A stretch of DNA of 64,000 nt from Diabrotica undecimpunctata (lineage: Eukaryota; Arthropoda; Insecta; Coleoptera; Chrysomelidae): assembly GCF_040954645.1 (NCBI RefSeq), contig NC_092806.1, forward strand, positions 25,197,644 to 25,261,643, read 5' to 3'. Under the pieces are notes generated by a model, which was not told where the DNA came from, did not search any database, and saw only the letters and a program-made list of their open reading frames with translations. The position numbers and the translations under genes were made by a program. This document shows, one piece after another, positions 12,368 through 22,943 of this stretch (positions within the stretch are counted from its first letter, which is position 1; each line of letters starts with the position of its first letter).

Positions 12368-12794
12368 TCTCATGCTATGTCCTCGAATTATGTGGGTATT
12401 AGTAAATATTTTATTTTACCAAAAAGTTTAATTTTCTATAAAGTTTAAATAAAAAATATCGGTTTTATTAACTTCTGTGATTTACTAGGTAATAATAACA
12501 CTAATTGACTCGACTGAACAGAACTTGTATTGTTAATAAAAGTAATTATCAGATCACACTGATCACGAAAAAAGTAGATGACCTTCTGTTCTAAAGCCTG
12601 CGTGATCCTTTATAAGGTTTTCTTCTATGTGTGGATTGATTCTATTCAATATCAGGCCTTTTTGGTCCTCTTGATCCTTCTCTAGTTTCAATAGACTTTA
12701 GATCGTCGCCATAGTTTTGGTATCTAAGCCTGTGCCCCACATTGATTAAGGAACTTAAATACACATGTTTTCCAAAAACTGCTCATAGTTTAAG

Positions 12795-13043
12795 GGGGTT
12801 GACGGCTCTCTAACAACAGACATAGAAAGAGAAAACAGCTGATATGGTACGGATACGTCCAGAGGATGGATAACTCAAGACTCCCAAAAATAATTATGCA
12901 ATGGATACCACCAAACCGCAGAAAGAGAGGAAGACGGGAGGGAGTAACGAAGGCGATGAGCCCAAGAGATCTTAGAGAGGGTCAATAAAATGATAAAGTG
13001 TCATGGAAATTAGGCATCGGACAACGTCGCAAGACTTTTTAAA

Positions 13044-13047
<4 letters not shown>
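12795..13047 (+). mobile_element. LINE 3' end, (TA)n-tail family
   Basis: Reads LIWYGYVQRMDNSRLPKII, RRKRGRREGVTKAM and KLGIGQRRKTF before a stop and the TA tract. The order matches the piece at 27.62-29.06 kb, whose end (GIGRRRRTF, then a stop) also leads straight into a TA tract. This is a 5'-truncated fragment with an in-frame stop. Confidence 0.75.

Positions 13048-13103
<56 letters not shown>
13048..13103. repeat. (TA)n microsatellite
   Basis: About 28 TA units directly after the LINE 3' end. It is probably the tail of that element, since a second copy of the family has the same arrangement. Confidence 0.95.
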
Positions 13104-13106
<3 letters not shown>

Positions 13107-13667
13107 CAACATCTGTTTTATTGCATAATTTCAACAGCACTATTGTTTCTTGATATATTTCTATTGAAACTCTTACGCTCGATAAAGTATAGAAATCTTA
13201 GTTTCTTTAAAAATCTGTTTTCTTTTTGTATGTTTATGTATACCATTTTTTCCTTTAGATCACAATCCTTTTGCTTCGCTTTAAAATTTCTTCCACCATC
13301 ATTCAATTGTCCATTGATACCTATCGCTTTTATATTTTTGTCTATTATTATATTTGTCTTGGCGTTTTAGGGTTTCGTCAATATATACTATAAGATTCAG
13401 TAAGCTTGTTGTTTTTCGTTTCTGGTAAATAGTTTTGAATATTTGTTTATTTAAATATGTTCTTATCAACAAATACCTAAAAATTGACACATTTCAATAC
13501 AAAATGTGAATTTTATATCTACCACTTAATAAAATTAAAATATAGATACAAATATAAACAAGCATTTATAATAAAAATATTTATTTAATAATAAATAATA
13601 AATATATAAATAACAATACATAAATATCAGTTCTGTTGATTCGAGATTTTCATTTTACTATTAGAGT
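13104..13667. other. Transporter 3' flank with degenerate open frames
   Basis: Minus-strand open frames at 13299-13490 and 13118-13306 are charged and contain YIDETLKRQDKYNNRQ. I do not recognise them. A minus-strand AATAAA (complement at 13580-13585) lies about 80 bases past the transporter stop and could be its polyadenylation signal. Confidence 0.4.
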
Positions 13668-14491
13668 TTACATATGTACACTTTTATGAACAGAACTTAA
13701 TCTACTTTCAATATTTTTCTCATCAATCTTCTTTCGTCCCTTGAGGTTGTCCTGAATTTCTTCCAATGTCTTTCCTTTCGTCTCAGGTACACAGAAAATA
13801 ATGTACAATAATCCAATTGTACAAAACATTGCAAACGAAATAAAAGGAACGTGCATTCCAAAATGATCTCTGGTGAATTGGAAGTATTTTGACACCGTCA
13901 TAACAAACGCAGCAACTGAAAGATCAGCTACAGCCACAGAAGTAGCCTTGACGCTAGCAGGAAATAGTTCACCCAACATAAGCATAGGTATTACCTTGAG
14001 TCCTGATCCGAAACATACTACGAAGCATATAAGAGCTACCAGCGGAACCAGATTAAAGTCACTTAAGTCCAGATCGGTACATATCTTCAGATAAAAGTAA
14101 ATTCCTTCTACGAGTAATGCAATCGCAGCTCCAATAGCAGAGAAGATCAGCAGAGGTCTACGACCAAATCTATCTACAAGCGAAGCAGCTACTATTGTGA
14201 CTACTAACTCGATTACAAACAGGATTATGGATGCTATATCTTCAGGAATATTTGTTCCGGCTTCTTTGAAAATATTCTGAGTGTAAAAGGTAATAGCGGA
14301 ATCACCACTAAACTCTTGGCATACTCTCAGAGCGAGTATAATAAAGAGAGCTTTTCTGTTACTTGCTATGCGGAACAAATCAAATGGGTTTGATTTAACT
14401 GATCGTTCTTCTTGGATACCTTCTTGAATTCTAACAATTTCTTTTTCTACATTATCCGTCCCTCTTAAAATTTGTAGTTTCTTTATGGCAG
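13668..14491 (-). CDS. Tret1-like sugar transporter, 3' terminal exon
   Basis: This encodes the C-terminal half of a major-facilitator sugar transporter (SLC2/Tret1 group), which in insects moves trehalose or hexoses across the plasma membrane. Visible marks are QEFSGDSAITFY at the start of the second helix bundle, VDRFGRRPLL in the central loop, GELFP, and PETKGKTLEEIQ after the last helix. About six hydrophobic segments follow a charged intracellular loop. The exon begins after an acceptor (tttttttag, complement of 14492-14493). Joining it to the exon ending at 16245 keeps frame (phase 1, junction Ala). It ends at a stop at 13668. The frame is uninterrupted, so it looks functional. The substrate is inferred from the family. 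Confidence 0.9.
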
Positions 14492-15876
14492 CTAAAAAAA
14501 CAATATTATGCTTTAGGATATTTTATTTATACACATAAAAAATTGGACAAACACACTTTTAAATAGATTATTTATGACAAAAAAAATATATACGTGAATG
14601 TGAGGACTGCAAGGTAACGTGATACTATGTTGAGTCAAAAAGTTGCTTGTGATGGACATCAAAGAGAAAAGCTCAAAGAAACCAAAATATTGAAAAGGAT
14701 CACGAAAAATCAATTATTGGTTGTTAAAAGTTGAAATACGGCTAGTATTCTAGCCGTAATTTGTAATTCGGATAAAATTTTGTGTTGGCTTGCTAACTTA
14801 CGAGATAAAGCGCGAAAACATTTTGTCCCTCATTTTCCCAGATGGCGGTAGGGGGACAAGGGAGGGGGACAAAGACTCTGGCCTGTGGAGTATTGATGCG
14901 GAGTGAAGTGGTTCCTGAATTATAAGAATTAATTTTCCCCGTCCTAATAAATTGTAGCACCCGAAGGTCATTCTTAGGAGTGTGCGTCTCATACGCTTTA
15001 CTAAATTCTATTGCTGACTTGCTTGCTTGACTGTTAATAGTTCTAGTATAGAAGAAGGTAATGCGTCTTTTATAGGACCAAAATCATTTTGCGGTATACC
15101 AAAAAGCCGTATGACGGAAGAAGTTCGAAAATGAGAAAGACAACTCAGTCCGGTTCCTTGAAAAATTATTCCAGGCGAAAAGCACGCAAAATAGTTATTA
15201 CAACATTTTGCTTGGCATGCAACATTAGTCTAAAAGTTTTAAAGAACAACGTAAAATGGGTGCAAAGTACACATGGAACTATGCTGATCCTGCGAAAATA
15301 CCAAGGAAATGACATTAATTTATCATGCTTAATGGCAGAGAAACTACTCGTCAACGCCAGAAATACCTGGTTTAGGTCCTTTTAGAAAAGGACCAGGTAA
15401 TAAATGAATCTAAAACACAGATAAAAATCTATAAGACAATTCCTTGGGAGCATAAATCTGCTGGCCTAAACAAAAACATACCTATGTGTTTCATATACAA
15501 AAAACATTTTTAAGGTCGAAGAGTGGAAAGGTTTTCGAGACATAATGATCTCTTCGAGACTTACAGTCTATATAATATAGTAGTGAAATATGGTCACCAA
15601 TAGAGAAATAAATAAAAAAGTTTGCTTAAGATTGTGGGAATAAATTTTTGGGAAACCCCGTAGAAATAGCAAGGCAAAAAAGACGAGAAGTACGAGAACA
15701 TAAATTCATATTAGTTAAAAAGACAAAAATATACGATCTTAAAAAACCCAGCAACTAAAATAGGGTCAGTAAGAAGTCAAGTCTGAATTGCCAGAAATAT
15801 ATTAGGAAAATGGTCGATAGATGAGTAGATAAGAATGTTGATTACGTTTTGGTGGGTGAGTTATAACATTTAAAAA

Positions 15877-15878
<2 letters not shown>

Positions 15879-15942
<64 letters not shown>
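15879..15942. repeat. (TA)n microsatellite, left of palindrome
   Basis: About 32 TA units in the transporter intron, ending about 30 bases before the palindrome. The preceding bases (ataacatttaaaaaccta) vaguely resemble the end of the (TA)n-tail LINE family, but too weakly to assign. Confidence 0.93.
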
Positions 15943-15944
<2 letters not shown>

Positions 15945-15974
15945 GAACCAGAAGTATTTGCTGACAACGTAAGG

Positions 15975-16037
15975 AAGTAAATGTTAAATAGTGGGTTTGC
16001 AGCAATATTGCTGCAAACCCACTATTTAACATTTACT

Positions 16038-16038
<1 letters not shown>
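15975..16038. repeat. 64-bp perfect palindrome
   Basis: The left arm 15975-16006 is exactly the reverse complement of the right arm 16007-16038, with no loop and centre aat|att. Pairing extends to 15973-16040 with one mismatch. It lies between two TA tracts. As DNA it could extrude a cruciform, and as RNA it would form a 32-bp hairpin in the transporter intron. No protein or known small RNA was recognised. Confidence 0.95.

Positions 16039-16040
<2 letters not shown>

Positions 16041-16071
<31 letters not shown>
16041..16071. repeat. (TA)n microsatellite, right of palindrome
   Basis: About 15 TA units directly following the palindrome. Together with the 15879-15942 tract it brackets the inverted repeat. 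Confidence 0.93.
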
Positions 16072-16075
<4 letters not shown>

Positions 16076-16244
16076 AGTTTAAAGAACAACAAATCACAAC
16101 TTTCGTAAAAATTTGACGTTTTATAAAAACGATAAATTTTACACCAACTCGAAGAAGATTAAAGCTGATCTGTCATGAACCAAAATATCCTTAATATAAA
16201 GCTAAAAATTAGGTTTTATAAAATCTAAATATTCGTTAACTTAC

Positions 16245-16793
16245 CTTCGTTATCTCCTTTCATTACTAGAAAATATGGAGACTCTGGCATAAAAAAGAAT
16301 ATTGCAACCATGACGATTGGAAACACAGCTGATATTAGTGCAGTTACTGGAACAGTACAGAACGAACCAATGATATCCACAAGGAGAATACCACCAATAT
16401 AAGATACTGATATCATCGATCCAAGAAATCCTCTAATTCTAGGCTCTGCGATCTCTCCTATATAGACTGGAACTGAACAAAACATCCAACCATCGGCAAC
16501 ACCAGCAATTACTCTGCCAGCCAAAATTACTTGGTAGCTGGAGGCAATATAGATCAAGAACCAGGATAATACGTAAGGCAAACCAGTCAAGAGAATTGTC
16601 TTGTGTCGTCCAATGCGGTCAACAAATAGAGGAGTAGATAGAGAGCCTACAAGAGCGCCCAACAAAGGAGCAGTTGCTAACCAGTAGCCAATATCTTCAT
16701 CGATATGGATATATGATGTGTCGTCCAGCAGGCGTGGCAAAGAAGGTGCCGGCCAGCCATATTGCATTCCACTAACTAACGTGGCTATCGTAG
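16245..16793 (-). CDS. Tret1-like sugar transporter, internal exon
   Basis: This encodes the N-terminal helix bundle of the same transporter. Marks are MQYGWPAPSLPRL near the end of helix 1, VDRIGRHKTIL between helices 2 and 3, AGRVIAGVADG, GEIAEPRIRG, and PESPYFLVMKGD after helix 6. The donor is GTAAGT (complement of 16239-16244), and an acceptor (ttttttag) sits at the complement of 16794-16795. The frame is open through that acceptor, with one codon base needed from an upstream exon. The methionine at 16767 is therefore probably not the true start: the cytoplasmic N-terminus and start of helix 1 lie in an exon I could not find. The two exons give about 457 codons, close to full family length. 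Confidence 0.9.
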
Positions 16794-17049
16794 CTAAAAA
16801 ATAAACAGATAATGAAGCATTTATTAGTATAAAATTCTAATAGCTCTTTAATAGCTTTTATATATTTTTGGTAGTACAGTAAAATAGTGCTTTAATTAAA
16901 ACATCCTATTTTTTTTTTGTTTTCGTACGACACTACGACTTTTTATTTTCTTTAAATAATCTGTTGTTCAATTAAAATCCATCTTTTTTTACAAAATATA
17001 AAACACATTTATCCACCAAATCTGTACGTACAGATCTGTAACCTATTTA

Positions 17050-17845
17050 TATAATTATAAATAGTATAAAGGATGCGCTGTCGTGCCTTATTTCGAATAT
17101 TACCCTTGAAAACGTTATAAGTGATGTCGAAATAAAGAACCGAGTTACAATTTTTAATAAATCTTTCGAAATACTAGCATACGCAGATCACGGGAACCTT
17201 GCTACACGTATGATTCATAAATCCAGAGAGATGTGCGCTGCACTTTCCAACGCAGCACAAGAGATCGGTCTAATCATCCACGAAAATTAAACTTTGCCCA
17301 TGGCACCAAGGACAGGCCACAGGGTTAAAAACATACTACATAACTTCAACTATTTTTAAAGTTGTTTAATTATTTTCTTACCTGAAAATCATGGTGAACA
17401 TCAACAACATAATATTGAAAGTAATAAACCATAGAATAAAGCTTGAAAATAGAAGTTACTACGGACCAATCAAAAACTTTAAAAGCCATTGCCTAACAAG
17501 GAAGACAAAGATCATGATATATAGAACCTTAATATTTCCATTTCTGATGTACGGTTGTTAGTGGAACTTGTCACCGCTGACATCACTTTGATCTATACAA
17601 GCGTGGTATAAAGAGTTAGCCAAAGCCAGCGTGGGCAGTAGCCGCCTGCGATAGATATGACATCTAGCCAGAGAAAATGAAAGATTACCTACGCGTCGTA
17701 TTTTATTGAAGAAGTCCATACGTATAGCTGAGGATGTCAGAAGGATCGGTGTTGTCAATTGGCAACAAAGTGCACAGAATTGGACTTATTAAAATAATCA
17801 GCTTAGGAAGGCTAACGCTTAACTCGGGTGGTAGGACCAATGATG
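17050..17845 (+). mobile_element. LINE RT fragment, (GAT)n tail
   Basis: Reads ALSCLISNITLENVI, then TIFNKSFEILAYADHGNLA where the second Asp of the usual ADD box has become His, then NAAQEIGLIIHEN, KTKIMIYRTLIFPFLMYGC, and a degraded end VVNWQQSAQNW. It finishes with accaatgatgatgatg, the same end as the 37.18 kb insertion. Stops and frameshifts are present. Confidence 0.75.
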
Positions 17846-18169
17846 ATGATGGGTTGAAAGAAGTTGTATAGAAAATATGCCCTCAGGTACCTGAGAATAA
17901 CATCGAAAATATTAAATTAAAATATATAAAGCTTGGTAAGAAGTAATCTTGGATAACAATTCGATTCTGTTTTTTAATTCAGACTATCACAAAATCATCA
18001 GATTTGTGAAATTAAGTCATACAGATGTGATATTATGGTTTAAAATAGATCGGAAGAAATTAATTGGAAATAAGCTGTCACGCTAAGAAATGTTCAGCTT
18101 TCCGCAAACATGATTTTAAATATTATTATATGCTAATAAAAATTAAAAAACTTTTAAATTATGACCTTA

Positions 18170-18375
18170 AATCTCCTTCTTCTTCTTCTTCGTATGCCAT
18201 GAGCTTGGCCGCATGTTGGCCATTGTTTGTACTCTTCAAACTATTTGTGGTTACGTCTCTGATAATACACCAGTCCCTTATATTTTTCAGCCACAACTGC
18301 TGTTTATTTTGCTGTATGTTGGTGCTTCTGTATCTTTTCTTGGAAGAATAGTTTGGGGAATATCGATTTTGCATG
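18170..18375 (-). mobile_element. Probable LINE 3' tail with (GAA)n
   Basis: The minus strand reads WLKNIRDWCIIRDVTTNSLK followed by AYEEEEE from a gaagaagaagaagaag run. The WLxNIrdW block and the GAA tail resemble RTE-like 3' ends elsewhere in this window. It is too short to be certain. Confidence 0.4.
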
Positions 18376-18653
18376 CCCTATATAGAGAATTTCCCGTTAG
18401 TAACCTGGTGTTCTTAAAATTGCTTTATTCATGGCATATGTGATTCACGGCACTCGTAAGAGTCTACGTAAAGTCTACATTTCAAATGCTCCAATGCAAT
18501 TCAATGATCTTACTTTAAAAAACTTTGCGCCATAAAGTAGAATGGGTCATATTTAGCACTTTACGATACTTAGTTTAAGGGCGGCAAGTGGGGAACTGCA
18601 AGTTAATAGGATATTTTTAAGTTTTAAAAACGTTATTCTTGCGTAGTTGATTC

Positions 18654-18900
18654 TTAGTTTACCTTTCTTATCACAATCGCATTTTTCGTTGACAGTGGTA
18701 AGTGGGTATTTAAATTGTGATCATCAACTGTCAAGGTAGTATTGATTATCGTCTGTTGACCTGTTGCCATAAATTTGGTCTTAGTAGCGTTGATCTTAAG
18801 CCCAAAATGTTTACCAATGGCGTCAATCCTATCTAACATATGCTACAGATCCTCTAAGGTTGGTGCTTGAATAGCCTTAGTCAGCATATTGTATTTATCA
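18654..18900 (-). mobile_element. LINE RT fragment (thumb region)
   Basis: The minus strand reads LTKAIQAPTLEDL, a stop, then MLDRIDAIGKHFGLKINATKTKFMATG. The last part is the KIN..KTKFM block that follows the YADD box in RTE-like reverse transcriptases. The remainder is lost. It abuts the plus-strand copy starting near 18.92 kb. Confidence 0.65.
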
Positions 18901-18919
18901 ACCATCATCTCTGTGTGAA

Positions 18920-20550
18920 CAGATGATCAAGGCAATCTTGCCATAACCAAAGAAGATAAAAAGACAGTATGGGAAGATTACTTGGAGAAACTTTTCTACA
19001 ACTTTAGAAAAATACAAGAACCCACCATTGAAGCAAATTCAGGTCCTGAAATTCTACCAGAAGAAAGAAAGGCAGCCGTCAGACAAACGAAAGATGGAAA
19101 GACACCGGGACTTGATGAAATTACTGCAGAACTGCTGAAGCTATTAGATGCCGAACAAATAAAAATAATAACTGAAATATTTATTGAAATATACAAGGCA
19201 GGAAAAACACCTGCAGTGGCTCAAATCGGAGTTCGCACCATTGCCCAAAAAACCTGGAGCAAAACTTTGTGAAGACTATAGGACCATAAGCCTAATGTGC
19301 CATCTGCTGAAGTTGTTTTTAAAAGTCATCCTTAAAAGACTCTACCGGAAATGCGAGGAACAAATTGCGTCCAATCAGTTTGTATTTGTGAACGCCATTG
19401 GTACGAGGAAAGCTATATTTAGCGCGTAGGTATTGTTTCAGAGATGTAGAGATGTCAGCTGTGATGTTTTTGCATGCCTGATTGAGTACAAGAAGGCTTT
19501 CAATAGAGTCAGGCATAAACAAATGATGAACGTGCTGAAGAAGACAGGGATTGACAGAAGAGACCCCAAAAATAATAGCTAACCTAGATTAAAATCAATC
19601 AGCGATTCTCCGAATAGATGGAGAATATACAGATCAGGTCAAAATCTTAATTGGAGTGAGACAGGGGTGCATAATTTCACCACTGATATTCAATATGTAC
19701 TCGGAGCACATTTTTTAAAAGGCTCTAAAAGATATTGATAAAGGTATCAGAATAAATGGAGTCAAGTTCAATAACCTGCGGTATGCATATGATACAATAG
19801 TATTTTCCAATGCCATAGAAGGGCTGCAAAACTTAATAAACAAAATAACAGAAACAAGTAGAATATATGGAGTGGATATAAACACCAGCAAAACCAAGCT
19901 AATGATTATCAGCAAGGAAAACATAACTGGAGCAAATTTGTATGTTATCCAAATGAAAATTGAACGTATCTCACAGTACAACTACTTGGGAACTATAATC
20001 AATGAGTCATCGGATAATACTCAAGAGATTAAATGTTGCATCGGAAAGGCATTTTTGACTATGAGCTCTGTGTTTAAGAGCCATGACCTGACCCTAGAAA
20101 CAAAAATAAGGCTACTTAAATGTTACGTGTGTGTACTCAGTGCTTCTGTACGGAAAAGAAACGTGAACATTGAAGGCGAAAACTCTGTCAAAACTTCAGG
20201 CTTTTGAGCTAGGGTTATACAGAAGGATTCTGAAGATACCATAGACAAAGTCACCAATGAAGAAGTACTAGGGAGGATGAACACAACCGCGGATTTGGTC
20301 AACATCGTGAAGGGACGTAAGCTACAGTACTTGGGACATATTATGAGAAATCAGGGCAGATATGAGCTACTTTAATGCATTTCGCAAGGTAAAACTAAAG
20401 GAAAAAGGACGAAGGAGAATATCCTGGTTTGCTAGCCTGAGAGCATGGTATAGAAAGACCTCGACACAGCAATTCCGTATAGCAACCAACAAAGTCATCA
20501 TAACCAGATTGATCGCCAAAGTTCAAAACAGACAGGTACCCTAAGAAGAA
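18920..20550 (+). mobile_element. RTE-like LINE, 5'-truncated, (GAA)n tail
   Basis: Same family as 1951-3201, but it starts further upstream. It includes the linker (WEDYLEKLFYNFRKIQEP), KDGKTPGLDEITAELLK, DYRTISLMCHLLKLFLKVI and EQIASNQF. The YADD box has changed to YAYDTIVF, and NYLGTIINES and the Arg-rich C-terminus follow. The 3' end is ccctaagaagaagaac. Many substitutions and frameshifts, plus the changed catalytic box, mean it is dead. No target duplication was found. Confidence 0.82.
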
Positions 20551-20864
20551 GAACTTTGTGTCATCTACGCGTTATATGTAGGTAACAGTTTTACCCTAAT
20601 TTGAGCTCCACATTGTACTTATAAGATTTCTTTAAATATCATTCCAGAGTATACGTTAAACCAAAAAAGAAATACACCACCCTGTTTGACTTATCTTTGA
20701 ATTACAATTTGGTCTGACGGATTAGAAGCTAGAAGGTTTTGAGTTTCCAATATAAAATTCATACAAGCCAAGTGAGCTAAAAGTCGCTGTCAAATTAATT
20801 ATGATGAAAAATAAATATTGCAAAATTTTTAACGACTATTATTAATGGGTGATTAAAGTAGTTG

Positions 20865-21035
20865 TATATATTCAGGGATTCTACAGTATTCACTGCCTTC
20901 CCTCGCTCAACCGTTTCCATCTCTCTCTGTTGTTCCATTCTCCATCGTTTAGGCCTCTCTTACTCATGGCGTCGTCTACTTCGTTCTTCCAGGATTTTCG
21001 GGGTCGTCCTCTTTTCCTCCTTCCTATGGGAGAAG
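20865..21035 (-). mobile_element. LINE 3'-end fragment, same family as 3.6-4.3 kb
   Basis: Nearly identical in reverse complement to 4140-4310. Shared landmarks are the complement of cgctcaaccgttt, of ccatcgtttaggcctctctt, and of ccaggattttcggggtcgtcc. On the minus strand it encodes RPRKSW..EVDDAMSKRGLNDGE. It is a short 5'-truncated piece. Confidence 0.8.
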
Positions 21036-21739
21036 GACTTCCTATAGTAGTTCTCAATACTAAAATGATTAAAGATGGATCTTAATTGAACAAGACTTAA
21101 ATTACTATTCAATCTAAATAAATTAAGTTAATTGTGTACAAACATTAAACTTTTAGTTTGTTTAGAATACAATTTTTCCATCTACGTTAGAAATAGGTAC
21201 ACCGCTCATAGGTATACAATACATACTCTCCTACAGATCCAATGTGATAATTTAAAGAAATCATACTGGATACTATACAATTAGAATATTTCTTAGATTA
21301 ATAAATAAATCTTAGATAAATCTGCAAAATTAGAAAACTACATGTAAAGTCGACAATATTGTAGGATAGATTTGATGAAGATTCCAGTCCTGGTTTGACT
21401 CGAATATTATTCGAAAAATATAATATTGAAGCTATATCAAACCCTGTACGGTAAAAATAAAAAAAAATTTAAAAATACTGTTCGAAGATAATCAATGATG
21501 ATTGATGGAGAGCTAGATAGCAATATATGTGGCAAAAGCATGCTTGTTGGTGAACTATATTGCAATGTACGTGGCAAAAATATGCTCAAGGAATTAAACA
21601 TTTAAACATTTAAAGTCTAATAAATAAAGAGGAAAAAAAATTAATAACAGTTTAAAAAAAGTTGAAGAATGCATGTTAAACTAGCCAGTTGGCTATAAAT
21701 AAAATAATTAAAACAAACTAAGGAATGCTCAAAAATATT

Positions 21740-22310
21740 TAATCCATTATTAATCATGTTTACGAAGTCCATAGACATAGGTAACGTAAAAATATTGGAG
21801 AACTCAGAAAAACCTATGCTGTTGGATATAATTATGGATTAAATCAACAAAAGCATGGAGATAAGTGAGGAACAAAGAAGTTAAAATACTCTATTACGTA
21901 GACGACAAACACAGATTTGACAAGAGAGAGGAGGAAGTGAGCGATCAAGTACTAAAGTAAAAAAAATGGAAATATGTATTGTGAGATGTAATAAAGAATA
22001 ATAAAAGCCAGTATCAGACTATAAAATATGTTTTTACACTAGCTTTATAACGTATACATTAGAAATAAGACTCGACACAGTCACAACACAAAGGTTATCG
22101 GAAATGGCAGAAATGATAACCCATAAAAAAAAGAGGAGCGAAGACATTTTAACATACAGAGTATAAACGAGTGGGCACAAAATAGAAAAAAAATTAAATA
22201 ATGACAAAGTAGAATGAAGGGGATCATAGTAGTAGAAAATAGTAAGAGATAAATCACCAAACAGTAGAAGAATTGTCAGCTGAGCGTAAAAGATGGTGAA
22301 ATAACCTTCC
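21740..22310 (+). mobile_element. Probable LINE remnant
   Basis: Broken frames contain VLYYVDD (a YxDD-like box) near 21890 and, further on, a RLDTVTTQRLSEMAEM..KRSEDI order that resembles the C-terminal RT region of LINEs. The decay is strong and the assignment tentative. Confidence 0.4.
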
Positions 22311-22943
22311 ATAAAGGTTTAAATCTGCCAATAATCAAACAAAATTGCTTTTAGAGAGAAAGAAGAACAAAAAGAATAACTGATCATGGCTCTAAATTTT
22401 TGAAAAAAAAAATATTCAATCAATTGCCAAGTAGATGGAAAATATATCTATACTTCTTATATACTACTTATATCTTCAACTTCAACTTCCTGGAATATGT
22501 TGATACCTATTTTTATTTTTAATTACATTACAAAAACATTTTTTACAAAAAATTATTCCTTTGATATACTTTTATCTTATTATAAGAATAGCTGTATAGG
22601 TAACTTGAACTTTAAAGTTCAGAAACCTATGTCTACTGTAACCTTTGTTTGACTACTCACGATCTTAGAAGGTACAGGACGTTCAAAAATGTTTTTCTCG
22701 AACCTAGAAATAAAACAAAAAATTTTTGAAACGATTGTTCGTAATAATGGATATTCGGAATACCATCCAGGATTTCACTTCAGCTCAGAAATTTAGTTCG
22801 GCCTAAATAGCCAAGCTGTCGTGCGCCATCTGTAGTTTTGTCTTTTATGTTTTTCCGGGGTAATGACACTAACATAAAATAATAACAAAACAATTATTTA
22901 AATGTTGTTAAAGATATTAATTTATCATTAAATCGAAATATTA
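22311..22943. other. AT-rich spacer
   Basis: No gene, RNA or repeat was recognised up to the left end of the Tc1-like element. Confidence 0.5.

Larger units (their letters stand above)
14492..16244 (-). other. Transporter intron (1.75 kb)
   Basis: Bounded by GTAAGT at the 16.24 kb end and a polypyrimidine-AG at the 14.49 kb end, joining the two transporter exons in phase. It holds two TA tracts and the palindrome, plus a GC-richer block near 14810-14990 and an unassigned plus-strand open frame at 15089-15385. That frame is Lys/Arg-rich with no recognised domain. Confidence 0.85.

Noticed and set aside
17380..17440. Possible first exon of the transporter (minus strand, ending cag|gtaag)
   Set aside because: It lies within a recognisable plus-strand LINE fragment and encodes nothing like a transporter N-terminus; its phase also does not fit the acceptor at 16.79 kb.
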